Position numbers and translations under genes: made by a program. The notes beneath the pieces were generated by a model. That model saw only the letters and a list, made by a program, of their open reading frames with translations, did not search any database and was not told the origin of the DNA. DNA of 64,000 nt from an uncultured Faecalibacterium sp. (GTDB lineage Bacteria; Bacillota; Clostridia; Oscillospirales; Ruminococcaceae). Shown in pieces: positions 16,699 through 25,003 of the stretch; position 1 is the stretch's first letter, and every line of letters starts with the position of its first letter. The stretch lies in NCBI GenBank assembly GCA_934513205.1, contig CAKSWU010000002.1:153499-217498 (forward strand), read 5' to 3'.

Positions 16699-17589
16699 AT
16701 GAACGACCACCAGCTGCTGTGTTTTCTCACCGTGAGCCGGACGCTGAATTTTACCACAGCCGCCCGGGAACTGTACTGCACGCAGCCTGCCCTCAGCTAC
16801 CAGATCCGCAGTCTGGAAAAGGAACTGGATCTGACCCTGTTTGAGCGCAGCACCACCCGCGTGGCGCTGACCGAAGCAGGCCGGGCCTTTGTGCCGCAGG
16901 CGGAGGCGATCTACCGCAGCATCCTGAACGCCCGCACCGCACTGAAAGGCTTTGCCCGGCGGCACACACTGACCCTGCGCCTGCCGCCGGTGCTGCTGCA
17001 GCGGGACCCCATTTATCCCATTCTGATGGCACGGCTGCATGCCGCACTGCCGGGATATGAGTTTGTGGTGGACACTCGGCCCGTGTCACGCAACCCCCAC
17101 GAAATGCTCTGCAGCGAGGCAGACGCAGCCCTCTATCTGCCCTTTGGGCCGCTGCAGCCGGAGATCCAGAGCATCCCCATCCTGCACAACACCTTTTACC
17201 TGATCGTATCGCCGGAGCACCCGCTCACAGGGCGCGGCACTCTGGCGTTGGCCGATCTTGCCGGACAGCAGCTGTTTTATGAGCCGCTGTATCAGGAAAT
17301 GGTGGATCTTGCCGCTGCTCAGCCCGGTCTGCCGTTTTCCGCACCAAGCTGGCGCATGGTGGAAAACTACGAGTGCGTTTACAACGATCTGCTTGCCGGG
17401 CGCGGCATGTTTTTGTGTCCGATGAAGTATCCGGCCTTTCCGGCGGCGTGGTATCTGCCGCTGCAATTGCCCTTGCCGGACACCTGTCTGTTGACTCTGC
17501 GGGATGACCCGCGCCCTGAGATCCAACAGCTGCGGGAGGTGTTCACCGCTGTATATGCCAGCCGTGCAAAGCTGCTTGGCGAGGAATAA
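16699..17589 (+). CDS. LysR-family transcriptional regulator
   Basis: 296 residues. The N-terminal winged helix-turn-helix is clear (FLTVSRTLNFTTAARELYCT, QPALSYQIRSLEKELDLTLF, ERSTTRVALTEAG). The rest is a periplasmic-binding-like effector domain (FYLIVSPEHPLTGRG). AAAGGAG precedes the ATG. Divergent from the flavin reductase gene with about 200 bases between, the usual arrangement for a LysR regulator and its target; the effector may be the reductase substrate. Confidence 0.9.
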   Translation: MNDHQLLCFLTVSRTLNFTTAARELYCTQPALSYQIRSLEKELDLTLFERSTTRVALTEAGRAFVPQAEAIYRSILNARTALKGFARRHTLTLRLPPVLLQRDPIYPILMARLHAALPGYEFVVDTRPVSRNPHEMLCSEADAALYLPFGPLQPEIQSIPILHNTFYLIVSPEHPLTGRGTLALADLAGQQLFYEPLYQEMVDLAAAQPGLPFSAPSWRMVENYECVYNDLLAGRGMFLCPMKYPAFPAAWYLPLQLPLPDTCLLTLRDDPRPEIQQLREVFTAVYASRAKLLGEE

Positions 17590-17593
17590 ACGC

Positions 17594-17640
17594 AAAAAGG
17601 GGCTGCTGCACGTCGTTTGGAACGAACATGCAGCAGCCCC
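17594..17640. terminator. Terminator between lysR and transketolase genes
   Basis: GGGGCTGCTGCA and TGCAGCAGCCCC form the stem; the minus side ends in TTTTT, so it mainly serves the transketolase operon. The same GCTGCTGCA stem recurs in other terminators of this window. Confidence 0.75.
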
Positions 17641-17666
17641 TCGGCTCTTATGATATTCCGACTGCT

Positions 17667-18614
17667 TTATTTGCCCAGCATCTCGTGGGCGGTCTTGCAG
17701 ATGGTGGCGGCGTCCAGACCGTACTCCTTCAGCAGGTCCCATGCGGGGCCGGAGCAGCCGAACACGTCCTGCACGCCCACACGGCGCACAGGGGTGGGCA
17801 GCTTTTCGCTCAGCACGGCGCAGACGGCCTCCCCCAGACCGCCGATGACGTTGTGCTCCTCGGCGGTGATGACCTTACCGCACTCGCGGGCAGCCTTGAG
17901 GACGATCTCCTCATCCAGAGGTTTGATGGTGTGGATGTTGATGACCCGGGCGTGGATGCCTTCAGCAGCCAGCTGCTCGGCAGCCAGACGGGCCTCGTTG
18001 ACCATCAGGCCGGTGGCGATGATGGCAATGTCGCTGCCATCGGTGATCTGCTCGCCCTTGCCGATCTCAAAGTGATAGTTGTCGGCATCGTGGAACACCG
18101 GCACAGCCAGACGACCGAAGCGCAGGTAGACAGGGCCTTCCATTTCGTAGGCGGCACGCACAGCGGCGCGGGCCTCCACGTCATCGGCAGGGCAGATGAC
18201 GGTCATGCCGGGGATGCTGCGCATGAGGGCAAAGTCCTCGCAGCACTGATGGGATGCACCGTCCTCACCCACCGAGATGCCGCCGTGGGTGGCACCGATC
18301 TTCACGTTCAGGTGGGGGTAGCCGATGGAGTTGCGCACCTGCTCAAAGGCACGGCCGGCGGCAAACATGGCAAAGCTGGAAACAAAGGGCACATAGCCCA
18401 TGGTGGACAGGCCGGCGGCCACGCCCATCATGTTGCCCTCGGCAATGCCGCAGTCAAAGTGGCGGTCCGGGTAAGCCTTGCGGAACATGCCGGTCTTGGT
18501 GGCAGCGGCAAGGTCTGCGTCCAGCACCACCAGATCCTCGTGGCCCTCTGCGGCCAGCTCCTTCAGGGTGTTGCCGTAGCTTTCACGGGTAGCGATCTTC
18601 TTCACATCTGCCAT
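17667..18614 (-). CDS. Transketolase, C-terminal subunit
   Basis: 315 residues with the pyrimidine-binding and C-terminal domains of transketolase (VVLDADLAAATKTGMFRKAY, GIAEGNMMGVAAGLSTMGYV, THGGISVGEDGASHQ). With the upstream subunit it moves two-carbon units in the non-oxidative pentose phosphate pathway. Two-gene transketolases are common in Clostridia and archaea; a 1-deoxyxylulose-phosphate synthase role is less likely given the neighbouring subunit. GGAGGACAAG overlaps the end of the upstream gene and the gap is one base. Confidence 0.88.
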   Translation of the reverse strand: MADVKKIATRESYGNTLKELAAEGHEDLVVLDADLAAATKTGMFRKAYPDRHFDCGIAEGNMMGVAAGLSTMGYVPFVSSFAMFAAGRAFEQVRNSIGYPHLNVKIGATHGGISVGEDGASHQCCEDFALMRSIPGMTVICPADDVEARAAVRAAYEMEGPVYLRFGRLAVPVFHDADNYHFEIGKGEQITDGSDIAIIATGLMVNEARLAAEQLAAEGIHARVINIHTIKPLDEEIVLKAARECGKVITAEEHNVIGGLGEAVCAVLSEKLPTPVRRVGVQDVFGCSGPAWDLLKEYGLDAATICKTAHEMLGK

Positions 18615-18615
18615 C

Positions 18616-19467
18616 TTACTTGTCCTCCTGTTCCAGCGCGGCATAGGCTGCGTTCAGCTCGTTCATGGCCACCTGATACTCGTCGTCGTTGGGGCCCTTG
18701 CCGTGCCAGTCCACAGAGTTGGTCATAAAGGAGACGCCCGTGCCCTTGACGGTGTCCATGATGATGCAGGTGGGCTTTTCGGTCTCGGCGTGGAACGCCT
18801 TCAGGGCAGCTTCAATCTGGTCAAAGTCGTGACCGTTGATGGTCAGCACATTGAAGTTGAATGCCTTCAGCTTTTCTTCCAGCGGGGCGCTGCTCATGAC
18901 CTGCTCGGTGGAACCGTCGATCTGCAGGCCGTTGCGGTCCAGAAAAACGCACAGGTTGGACAGGCCGTAGTGGGCGGCAAACATGAAAGCCTCCCAGCAC
19001 TCGCCCTCTTCCACCTCGCCATCGCCCACGATGGTGTAGACGTTGATGGGCTTGCCGGCGTGCTTTGCGCCCAGCGCCATGCCGCAGGCGGCAGAGACGC
19101 CCTGCCCCAGACTGCCGGTGGACATATCCACGCCCGGGGTCTCGTTCATATTGGGGTGGCCCTGCAGATAGCTGCCGATCTTGCGCAGGGTCTTGAGATC
19201 TTCCACCGGGAAGTAGCCGCGCTCTGCCAGCGCTGCGTACAGCGCCGGGGCAGCATGGCCCTTGGACAGCACCAGACGGTCGCGGTCGGCCTTCCTGGGC
19301 TCCTTGGGATCAATGTTCATTTCCACGAAATAGAGGTAGCTCAGCAGCTCGGCGATGTCCAGACTGCCGCCCGGATGACCGCACTTTGCACTGTGCGTGC
19401 CCTCGATCACGCCCATGCGGATGCGGCAGGCGTGCTTTGCCAGGGTGAGTTTTTCTGCATTTGTCAT
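18616..19467 (-). CDS. Transketolase, N-terminal subunit
   Basis: 283 residues carrying the thiamine diphosphate domain: CGHPGGSLDIAELLSYLY, LSKGHAAPALYAALAERGY, TGSLGQGVSAACGMALG, and the metal-binding GDGEVEEGECWEA followed by DRNGLQIDG. It contains only the first half of a normal transketolase and needs the downstream subunit. GGGAGGACC precedes the ATG. A strong promoter about 100 bases upstream drives the pair. Confidence 0.9.
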   Translation of the reverse strand: MTNAEKLTLAKHACRIRMGVIEGTHSAKCGHPGGSLDIAELLSYLYFVEMNIDPKEPRKADRDRLVLSKGHAAPALYAALAERGYFPVEDLKTLRKIGSYLQGHPNMNETPGVDMSTGSLGQGVSAACGMALGAKHAGKPINVYTIVGDGEVEEGECWEAFMFAAHYGLSNLCVFLDRNGLQIDGSTEQVMSSAPLEEKLKAFNFNVLTINGHDFDQIEAALKAFHAETEKPTCIIMDTVKGTGVSFMTNSVDWHGKGPNDDEYQVAMNELNAAYAALEQEDK

Positions 19468-19522
19468 GATGGTCCTCCCGTATGAACCTCAGATTTGCAT
19501 TTGTTCAAAAAAGCTTTTCGTC

Positions 19523-19553
19523 AGCGCCGCGGCAGCCTTGCTGCCCGCAGCGC
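19523..19553 (-). other. GC-rich hairpin in the transketolase leader
   Basis: GCGCCGCGGCAGC and GCTGCCCGCAGCGC pair with one mismatch around a three-base loop, within the transcribed leader and 17 bases after the promoter. An AAAAGCTTTTTT tract follows. It could be a pausing or stability element; no known riboswitch is recognised. Confidence 0.4.
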
Positions 19554-19569
19554 GCTCTTTTTCAAGTTT

Positions 19570-19598
19570 ATATTATCTATTCTCTGCAAAAACGTCAA
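19570..19598 (-). promoter_or_regulatory. Promoter of the transketolase operon
   Basis: TTGACG (19593-19598), 17 bases, TAATAT (19570-19575) on the minus strand. Confidence 0.75.
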
Positions 19599-19685
19599 GC
19601 TTCTTCATGCAAAATGTACACTCGTAAGGAAATTTTCGCGGAAATTTGCCGCTTTTTGGTGAAATTGCAGGCTTTTTTCGGCTGC

Positions 19686-19714
19686 TTGACAGGGTGTGGG
19701 GGATTTGTTATAAT
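19686..19714 (+). promoter_or_regulatory. Consensus promoter upstream of the ECF transporter leader
   Basis: Perfect TTGACA (19686-19691) and TATAAT (19709-19714) with a 17-base spacer. Transcription should begin near 19721, about 190 bases before the start codon. Confidence 0.85.
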
Positions 19715-19720
19715 CTTGTC

Positions 19721-19892
19721 GAAAAATCTCGGCACGGAGCCGGGTGTGCGGACAGCAGTCCGTTTCCTTTCTGCGGCACGGTCCGCAGCGGGGGGAAAAT
19801 GCCCCGGCGGGGCGTTCTCCCCATCCTGTTTTTTACAGACGCCATGAAGGGGTCTGCTTTTGGTGCGAACACCGGAAGCAGGCCCCTTTTTT
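19721..19892 (+). ncRNA. Structured leader with terminator, possible riboswitch of unassigned class
   Basis: About 170 bases lie between a consensus promoter and the ribosome site. In order: CTCGGC/GCCGGG hairpin, TGCGGAC (19757) pairing with GTCCGCA around an inner segment, a GGGG...GCCCC/GGGGC...CCCC hairpin, then GGCGT...ACGCC. The leader ends in an intrinsic terminator at 19849-19892 (GGGGTCTGC paired with GCAGGCCCC, then TTTTTT). CTCCCC upstream could compete with the terminator's GGGG arm. I do not see TPP, FMN, THF, cobalamin, preQ1-I or T-box consensus features. Confidence 0.55.
19849..19892 (+). terminator. Leader terminator before the ECF S-component gene
   Basis: GGGGTCTGCTTTTGGTG, a CGAA loop and CACCGGAAGCAGGCCCC form a long stem, followed by TTTTTT and then AGGAGG. 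Position and strength suggest regulated read-through. Confidence 0.8.
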
Positions 19893-19912
19893 GCGCAAAG
19901 GAGGAACCATTG

Positions 19913-20449
19913 ATGAAGGATCGCTCTCATTCCCCTGCGCGGCAGCTGGTGCTGGCTGCGCTGTTTCTGGCATTGGCTTTTGTACTGCCGCTGCTCACCG
20001 GTCAGCTGCAGCAGGTCGGCAGCATGCTCTGCCCCATGCATTTCCCGGTGCTGCTGTGCGGCTTTGTTCTGGGCGGGCCGTGGGGCTTTGCGGTAGGCTT
20101 TGCCGCTCCGTTGCTGCGCTCGGTGCTGTTCGGCATGCCGCCCATGTTCCCGGTAGCCATCGCCATGGCGTTTGAGCTGGCAGTCTACGGCCTTGTGTCC
20201 GGCGTAGTCTGGCGCAGAGTCCGGCACACCCTGCCCATGATGTACACCGCTCTTGTCACCGCCATGGTGGCGGGACGTCTGGTGTGGGGTGCCGTGCGGT
20301 TTGTGCTGGCGGGCCTTGTCGGCGGAAGTTTCCCCTTCAGTGCCTTTTTGTCCGGGGCGCTGTTCACGGCGGTGCCGGGCATCATCGCCCAGCTGATCCT
20401 CATCCCGCTGATCCTTGTGGCTTTGCAGAAGGCAAAGGTCATCGACTGA
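19913..20449 (+). CDS. ECF transporter S-component (vitamin or precursor uptake)
   Basis: 178 residues with five or six hydrophobic helices and almost no loops. The start RQLVLAALFLALAFVLPLLT, a QVGSMLCPMHFPVLLCGF segment, SVLFGMPPMFPVAIAMAFEL and a PGIIAQLILIPLILVAL end are typical of substrate-capture subunits of energy-coupling factor transporters. Its partner T and A subunits are not in the window, which is normal for group II ECF systems with a shared module. The substrate is unknown; the long leader with a terminator suggests control by the ligand itself. AAAGGAGG precedes the ATG. Confidence 0.8.
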   Translation: MKDRSHSPARQLVLAALFLALAFVLPLLTGQLQQVGSMLCPMHFPVLLCGFVLGGPWGFAVGFAAPLLRSVLFGMPPMFPVAIAMAFELAVYGLVSGVVWRRVRHTLPMMYTALVTAMVAGRLVWGAVRFVLAGLVGGSFPFSAFLSGALFTAVPGIIAQLILIPLILVALQKAKVID

Positions 20450-20462
20450 GTTCCCGATACGC

Positions 20463-20620
20463 AAAAAGGGCTGTTGCCAAGAACTCCCTCAGTCACGGCT
20501 TCGCCGCGCCAGCTCCCTCACGGAGGGAGCCTGACATGACGGTAAGCTGTGAAGCCTCCCTCATTGAGGGAGGTGGCATCGCGTAAGCGATGCCGGAAGG
20601 AGTTTGGCAACAGCCCTTTT
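20463..20620. terminator. Bidirectional terminator interrupted by a palindromic element
   Basis: The outer arms AAAAAGGGCTGTTGCCAA (20463-20480) and TTGGCAACAGCCCTTTT (20604-20620) match perfectly and would form a normal terminator for the convergent ECF and sstT genes. Between them sits about 120 bases of repeat. Confidence 0.75.
20481..20602. repeat. Palindromic intergenic element nested in the terminator loop
   Basis: Starts GAACTCCCTCAGTCACGGC and ends GATGCCGGAAGGAGT. It contains CTCCCTCACGGAGGGAG, CCTCCCTCATTGAGGGAGG and GGCATCGCGTAAGCGATGCC, the last clearly related to GGCATCGCGTAGCGATG in the 2872 element. Confidence 0.7.
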
Positions 20621-20629
20621 CTATATTTT

Positions 20630-21886
20630 TCAGTTCTTCTTCCCGGTCAGAAACTCCGGCAGAGCCTTGCCCTCCTTGCGCCACTGATGGTACTCGGCGG
20701 TGGCAGCGAACTCCACGTCACCGGCAGAGTTCAGGGCCGTTTCCACCGAGTCCTGCACAACGCCGATGATGAAGCCCACGCCCACCATCTGCATGGCGAC
20801 ATCGTTGGAAATGGCGAACAGGGAGCAGGCCATGGGGATCAGCAGCAGGGAGCCGCCGGCCACGCCGGAAGCACCGCAGGCACCCAGAGCGCTCATGGCG
20901 CTCAGCACGATGGCTGCAGGCAGAGACACCTGAATGCCCAGCGTGTTGGCAGCAGCCAGCGTCATAATGGTGATGGTGATGGCGGCGCCGTCCATGTTGA
21001 TGGTGGCACCCAGCGGGATGGACACAGAATACATGTCCTTGTCCAGACCCAGCTTTTCACACAGGGCCATGTTCACCGGGATGTTGGCGGCAGAGCTGCG
21101 GGTGAAGAAGGCGGTCAGGCCGGATTCCTTCAGGCAGCGGAACACCAGCGGGTACGGGTTGCAGCCCAGATAGAGGAACATGATGAGGGGGGAGACGACC
21201 AGAGCCATGAACAGCATGGTGCCCACCAGCAGAGCCAGCAGCTTGCCGTACTGGGTAAAGATGGCAAGGCCGTTGCCGGAAACGTTGGTGTAGACCAGAC
21301 CCATGATGCCGAAGGGTGCCAGATTGATGATCCAGCGCACGATCTGGGAGACCGCATCGGCAGTGTCTGCCAGAAAAGCCTTGGTGCTCCCGGTGCCGAT
21401 CTTCTTCATGGCCACGCCGAACATGCAGGCCCAGAACAGGATGCCAATGTAGTTGCCGTTCATAATGGCGCTGACCGGGTTTGCCACAAAGTTGGTCAGC
21501 AGGGTGCCCATGACTTCGCCCAGACCCTGCGGAACAACGTCCGACTGGGCGGCGTCTGCCAGCAGCACCGTGACCGGGAACATAAAGCTGGCCACCACTG
21601 CGATGGCGGCAGCCAGAAAGGTGGTGAGCATGTACAGCCAGATGACGGTGCCGAAGCGGCGGTCCAGCTTGGACGAGCCCTGTGCCAGCGCACTTGCCAC
21701 GATGACGAACACCAGCACCGGGGCAATGCCCTTCAGGGCACCCACGAACAGGCTGCCCAGTTCACCCACCCAGCCAGCACCGGGGGCCGCCAGAGCCAGC
21801 ACCGCACCAACGATCAGACCGATCAGGATGCGAACGATCAGACTGATGCCGTTGTAGCGGGCAACGGCCTTGTTCAACGTTTTCAT
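20630..21886 (-). CDS. sstT: Sodium:serine/threonine symporter
   Basis: A 418-residue dicarboxylate/amino acid:cation symporter with about eight membrane helices and two re-entrant loops. The conserved SSAANIPVNM serine-rich loop, the IPLGATINMDGAAITI motif and ALGACGASGVAGGSLLLIPM match SstT rather than glutamate carriers. AGGAGTGTATTGAT precedes the ATG at 21886; an ATTATA (TATAAT on the minus strand) lies about 75 bases upstream. Confidence 0.9.
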   Translation of the reverse strand: MKTLNKAVARYNGISLIVRILIGLIVGAVLALAAPGAGWVGELGSLFVGALKGIAPVLVFVIVASALAQGSSKLDRRFGTVIWLYMLTTFLAAAIAVVASFMFPVTVLLADAAQSDVVPQGLGEVMGTLLTNFVANPVSAIMNGNYIGILFWACMFGVAMKKIGTGSTKAFLADTADAVSQIVRWIINLAPFGIMGLVYTNVSGNGLAIFTQYGKLLALLVGTMLFMALVVSPLIMFLYLGCNPYPLVFRCLKESGLTAFFTRSSAANIPVNMALCEKLGLDKDMYSVSIPLGATINMDGAAITITIMTLAAANTLGIQVSLPAAIVLSAMSALGACGASGVAGGSLLLIPMACSLFAISNDVAMQMVGVGFIIGVVQDSVETALNSAGDVEFAATAEYHQWRKEGKALPEFLTGKKN

Positions 21887-22093
21887 ATCAATACACTCCT
21901 CTTTTCCTGTACGCCCACTGCGCACAACTTTCTGCTTTCCACGCGGAGACAGGTGTTATTATAGCACACACAGAGGAAAAATGAAAGCATTTTCAAACAT
22001 TTTTTGTTCACAAAATTCCGGTTTCCCCCTTTTGTGTTGATTTTTCGACTTTAACTGTATTTGGAGCACGGACAGTTCTGGCTGCGCGGCATG

Positions 22094-22139
22094 AAAAAAG
22101 CCTGCGCCGCACCCCGGAAAAAAGGGGATGCGCGCAGGC
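22094..22139 (-). terminator. Terminator of the first GNAT gene
   Basis: GCCTGCGC arms with an inner CCCC/GGGG pairing; on the minus strand the hairpin is followed by TTTTTT. Confidence 0.75.
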
Positions 22140-22152
22140 AGCAGGTCCGCAC

Positions 22153-22656
22153 TCAGCCCAGCGGCTGGGTCGCGGCAAGTTTCTGGTAGGCGTAGCGGGG
22201 GGAACCATCTGCCACATGGATGACGCCGCAGCGGGTGAATCCATTCTGTTCCAGCAGATGTTGCATGATCTTGTTGTCGGCATGGGTGTCCGCCCGCAGG
22301 CTCTGGCAGTGCTCCAGACTCCAGTCCAGCACGGCCTTGCCCACGCCCTTCTGTTTGCCGGCCGATGCCAGACGGTGCACCGTGCCGTAGGGCAGGGTAT
22401 CGTCCAGCCACTTGCCGTCCTCCAGGACGGCATAGGTCGGGTCCTCGCCCAGAATAAAGGCAAAGACCGCTTCGATCTGACCATTGACCACATAGAGGAA
22501 CAGCCGGTTCGAGTCGATGTCCTCTTCCAGCATCCCCTGCGGGGGATAATCGCTGCCCCACTGGGCCGGGTTGCCCGACTCCCGCATCCGCTCACGCGCA
22601 TGGGCGTAGATCTTCAGGATCTGCGGCAGATCCCCTCTGACTGCACCACGAAACAT
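22153..22656 (-). CDS. GNAT-family N-acetyltransferase
   Basis: 167 residues, a single acetyltransferase domain. The acetyl-CoA-binding core is recognisable in HRLASAGKQKGVGKAVLDW (an R/Q-x-x-G-x-G/A type loop), followed by RADTHADNKIMQHLLEQNGF, the usual beta5-alpha4 region. The N-terminus (VRGDLPQILKIYAHARERMR) is typical of small-molecule GNATs. The substrate is unknown. AGAGGTGG precedes the ATG. It lies alone between sstT and an AraC gene. Confidence 0.85.
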   Translation of the reverse strand: MFRGAVRGDLPQILKIYAHARERMRESGNPAQWGSDYPPQGMLEEDIDSNRLFLYVVNGQIEAVFAFILGEDPTYAVLEDGKWLDDTLPYGTVHRLASAGKQKGVGKAVLDWSLEHCQSLRADTHADNKIMQHLLEQNGFTRCGVIHVADGSPRYAYQKLAATQPLG

Positions 22657-22788
22657 TCATTCCACCTCTTTCAAAGACGCTGCGCCCTGTCGGCACAGCA
22701 CCGGAGAATACCGTTATTGTACTACATTCTGCCATAAAAATCCAGTTTCTGCATCAAACTGTCGAAAAAATGACGCAAACGGCAAAAC

Positions 22789-22825
22789 AAGAGCCTGCTG
22801 CACAGCATGGATGCAGCAGGCTCTT
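22789..22825 (-). terminator. Terminator of the AraC gene
   Basis: AAGAGCCTGCTGCA pairs with TGCAGCAGGCTCTT; the minus strand continues TTGTTTTG. It is a member of the GCTGCTGCA-stem group. Confidence 0.7.
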
Positions 22826-22857
22826 AGGCAGAAGGCTCTGTCACAGAAATGCGGGCG

Positions 22858-23244
22858 TCACGCGCTGACCCGGGGACGGGTGCGCTCCAGACGGTACTCC
22901 CGGGGGCTCAGGCCGTAGCGCTCGTGGAACAGCCGGTAGAAGTAGCTGGTGTTCTCGTAGCCCACCAGCGTGATGATCTGCTGGATGTTCATGTCGCTGC
23001 GGCGCAGCAGCCGGGCAGCGGTCTCCATGCGGTGCTTTTGCAGCAGTTCCTTGTAGGTGCGCCCGGTCTCGGCCCGCACGCACTCGCTGACGTATGCCAG
23101 CGAGACGCCGTAGGCTCTTGCCACGTTGGACAGGCTGGCTTCCCGGTAATTCTGGCTGATCTCGTTCAATGCCGCCTGCACCAGTGCTTCCCGGCTGACC
23201 GTCTCGGTGCGGGGCTGCGGCGTAAATTTCTGGATCTGTTCCAT
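22858..23244 (-). CDS. Short AraC-family DNA-binding protein
   Basis: 128 residues, essentially only the AraC double helix-turn-helix: first helix pair around SLSNVARAYGVSLAYVSECV, second around NIQQIITLVGYENTSYFYRL, ending FHERYGLSPREYRLE. No sensor domain precedes it. The ATG at 23244 has GGAGG eight bases upstream, so the short form is preferred. The frame stays open to 23358 (MARIKGTRSERPV), with no good ribosome site, which could be the remnant of a longer N-terminus. The target is unknown. Confidence 0.75.
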   Translation of the reverse strand: MEQIQKFTPQPRTETVSREALVQAALNEISQNYREASLSNVARAYGVSLAYVSECVRAETGRTYKELLQKHRMETAARLLRRSDMNIQQIITLVGYENTSYFYRLFHERYGLSPREYRLERTRPRVSA

Positions 23245-23406
23245 AGCGTTTTCCTCCATAAAGGGTGCGGCAGGCGGGGACAGGGGGAAGTCGGACACCT
23301 GCCGCACATGGATCACAGGTCGTTCGGACCTTGTACCCTTAATACGGGCCATCCCCACGGAATATTGCAGAAAGCTAAAAAATTTTTGTTATTTTCCGTC
23401 CCACAG

Positions 23407-23446
23407 AAAAAGGCCGCTTCCGCGCGGGGCAGAAACGGCCTTTTTC
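23407..23446. terminator. Terminator between phoU and the AraC gene
   Basis: AAAAAGGCCG and CGGCCTTTTT, T-runs on both strands. It lies in the phoU-araC gap, about 50 bases after the phoU stop. Confidence 0.7.
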
Positions 23447-23495
23447 AGGAGAAATAGAGAAAACACGAACCCTCAAAAATGAGGAAGGAAAATGC

Positions 23496-24164
23496 TCAGA
23501 ACATGCTTTCGTCTTTGTAGCGTCCGGTGCGCACGAACTGCACCCACTCCGCGACGTTCACGGCGTGGTCGCCGATGCGCTCCAGATATTTGATGACCAT
23601 CAGCAGGTCCAGCGCGGCGTCCACCTTGGCGGGGGCGGCGGCGATCTCCTGCGCCAGCGTGCGCTTGATGGCGTTGAAGTCATAGTCCACCTCGTCATCG
23701 GCTTCGATCACCTTGCGGGCGGCAGTTTCGTCCTCGGCGGTCAGGGCAGCCATGGCGTCCAGGATCATCTGGTAGGCCTTGCGGCCCATGGCAATGGCCT
23801 GACTGACAGCGGGGTCGCCCTCTTTGCGCACGGTGACCAGATGGGGGATGATCTCGGCGATGTCGGCAGCATGGTCGCCCATGCGCTCGATATCGGTGAC
23901 CACCTTCATGGCGGTGGAAATGTGGCGCAGGTCGCCCGCCACCGGCTGCTGGCGCAGCAGCAAGGTCATGCAGCGGTGCTCGATGTCCCGCTCCATGTTA
24001 TTGATGCGGTCATCCCCCTGCACGATCTTCTGGGCGGCTACGGCATCGGCGGTGCACAGCGCTTCCAGCGCGTTCTCCACAGCTTCGGCAGCGTTCTGCC
24101 CCATCTCCACCAAAGCGACCCTGAGGGCTTCCAGATCGCTGTCGTATTGTTTGCGAATGCTCAT
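23496..24164 (-). CDS. phoU: Phosphate uptake regulator PhoU
   Basis: 222 residues, all helical, with two PhoU repeats of about 110 residues. Each has the metal-binding pattern: DIERMGDHAADIAE in the first and YLERIGDHAVNVAEW in the second. PhoU links the Pst transporter to the phosphate two-component system and damps uptake when phosphate is plentiful. Last gene of the pst operon, 19 bases after pstB, with GGGAGGAAC before the ATG. Confidence 0.95.
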   Translation of the reverse strand: MSIRKQYDSDLEALRVALVEMGQNAAEAVENALEALCTADAVAAQKIVQGDDRINNMERDIEHRCMTLLLRQQPVAGDLRHISTAMKVVTDIERMGDHAADIAEIIPHLVTVRKEGDPAVSQAIAMGRKAYQMILDAMAALTAEDETAARKVIEADDEVDYDFNAIKRTLAQEIAAAPAKVDAALDLLMVIKYLERIGDHAVNVAEWVQFVRTGRYKDESMF

Positions 24165-24183
24165 TGTTTTGTTCCTCCCTGCA

Positions 24184-24951
24184 TTAACCGAACCGACCGG
24201 AGATATAGTCCTCGGTGCGCTTGTCCCGGGGTGTGCTGAAGATCTGGGCCGTGGGGCCCACCTCCACCAGTTCCCCCAGCAGGAAGAAGGCGGTGCGGTC
24301 GCTGATGCGGGCAGCCTGCTGCATATTGTGGGTGACGATGACCACGGTGTAGTTCTTCTTCAGCTCACTCATCAGCTCCTCCACCTTCATGGTAGAGCCG
24401 GGGTCCAGTGCGCTGGTGGGCTCGTCCATCAGCAACACCTCGGGCTTCACCGCCAGGGCCCGGGCGATGCACAGACGCTGCTGCTGCCCGCCGGAAAGGC
24501 CCAGCGCGCTCTTTTTCAGGCGGTCCTTCACCTCGTCCCACAGGGCTGCGCCCCGCAGGCTGCTTTCCACCAGCTCGTCCAGCTCGGCCTTGTTGCGCAC
24601 GCCGTGCAGCTTGGGGCCGTAGGTGATGTTGTCGTAGATGCTCATGGGGAAGGGGTTTGCTTTCTGGAATACCATGCCCACCCGGCGGCGCAGGTCGGTC
24701 AGCTGCATTTCCCGGGCAAAGATGTCCTCGCCCTTCAGCCGTACATCACCCTCGATGCGCACGCCCGGCACAAGGTCGTTCATGCGGTTCAGGGTCTTTA
24801 AAAAGGTGGACTTGCCGCAGCCGGAGGGGCCGATGAGTGCGGTGATCTCCCGCTCGCCCACATCCAGCGAAATGCTCTTCAGCGCCTTGAAGTCGCCGTA
24901 CCAGAGGTTCAGATCCTTTGCCGATATCACCGGCACATTCGTGTTTTCCAT
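24184..24951 (-). CDS. pstB: Phosphate ABC transporter, ATP-binding protein
   Basis: 255 residues. Walker A is GPSGCGKST, the Q-loop is in GMVFQKANPFPMSIYDNI, the signature is LSGGQQQRLCIARALA, and Walker B is VLLMDEPTSALDP followed by the switch histidine in IVTHNMQQ. It powers the PstCA channel. The ATG at 24951 has GAGGT upstream; an ATG at 24963 would add four residues. Confidence 0.97.
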   Translation of the reverse strand: MENTNVPVISAKDLNLWYGDFKALKSISLDVGEREITALIGPSGCGKSTFLKTLNRMNDLVPGVRIEGDVRLKGEDIFAREMQLTDLRRRVGMVFQKANPFPMSIYDNITYGPKLHGVRNKAELDELVESSLRGAALWDEVKDRLKKSALGLSGGQQQRLCIARALAVKPEVLLMDEPTSALDPGSTMKVEELMSELKKNYTVVIVTHNMQQAARISDRTAFFLLGELVEVGPTAQIFSTPRDKRTEDYISGRFG

Positions 24952-25003
24952 AGAGTACCTCATTGTTGAATTTCAACAGGAAGTTTATCGTTTCGGCCCT
25001 TCC

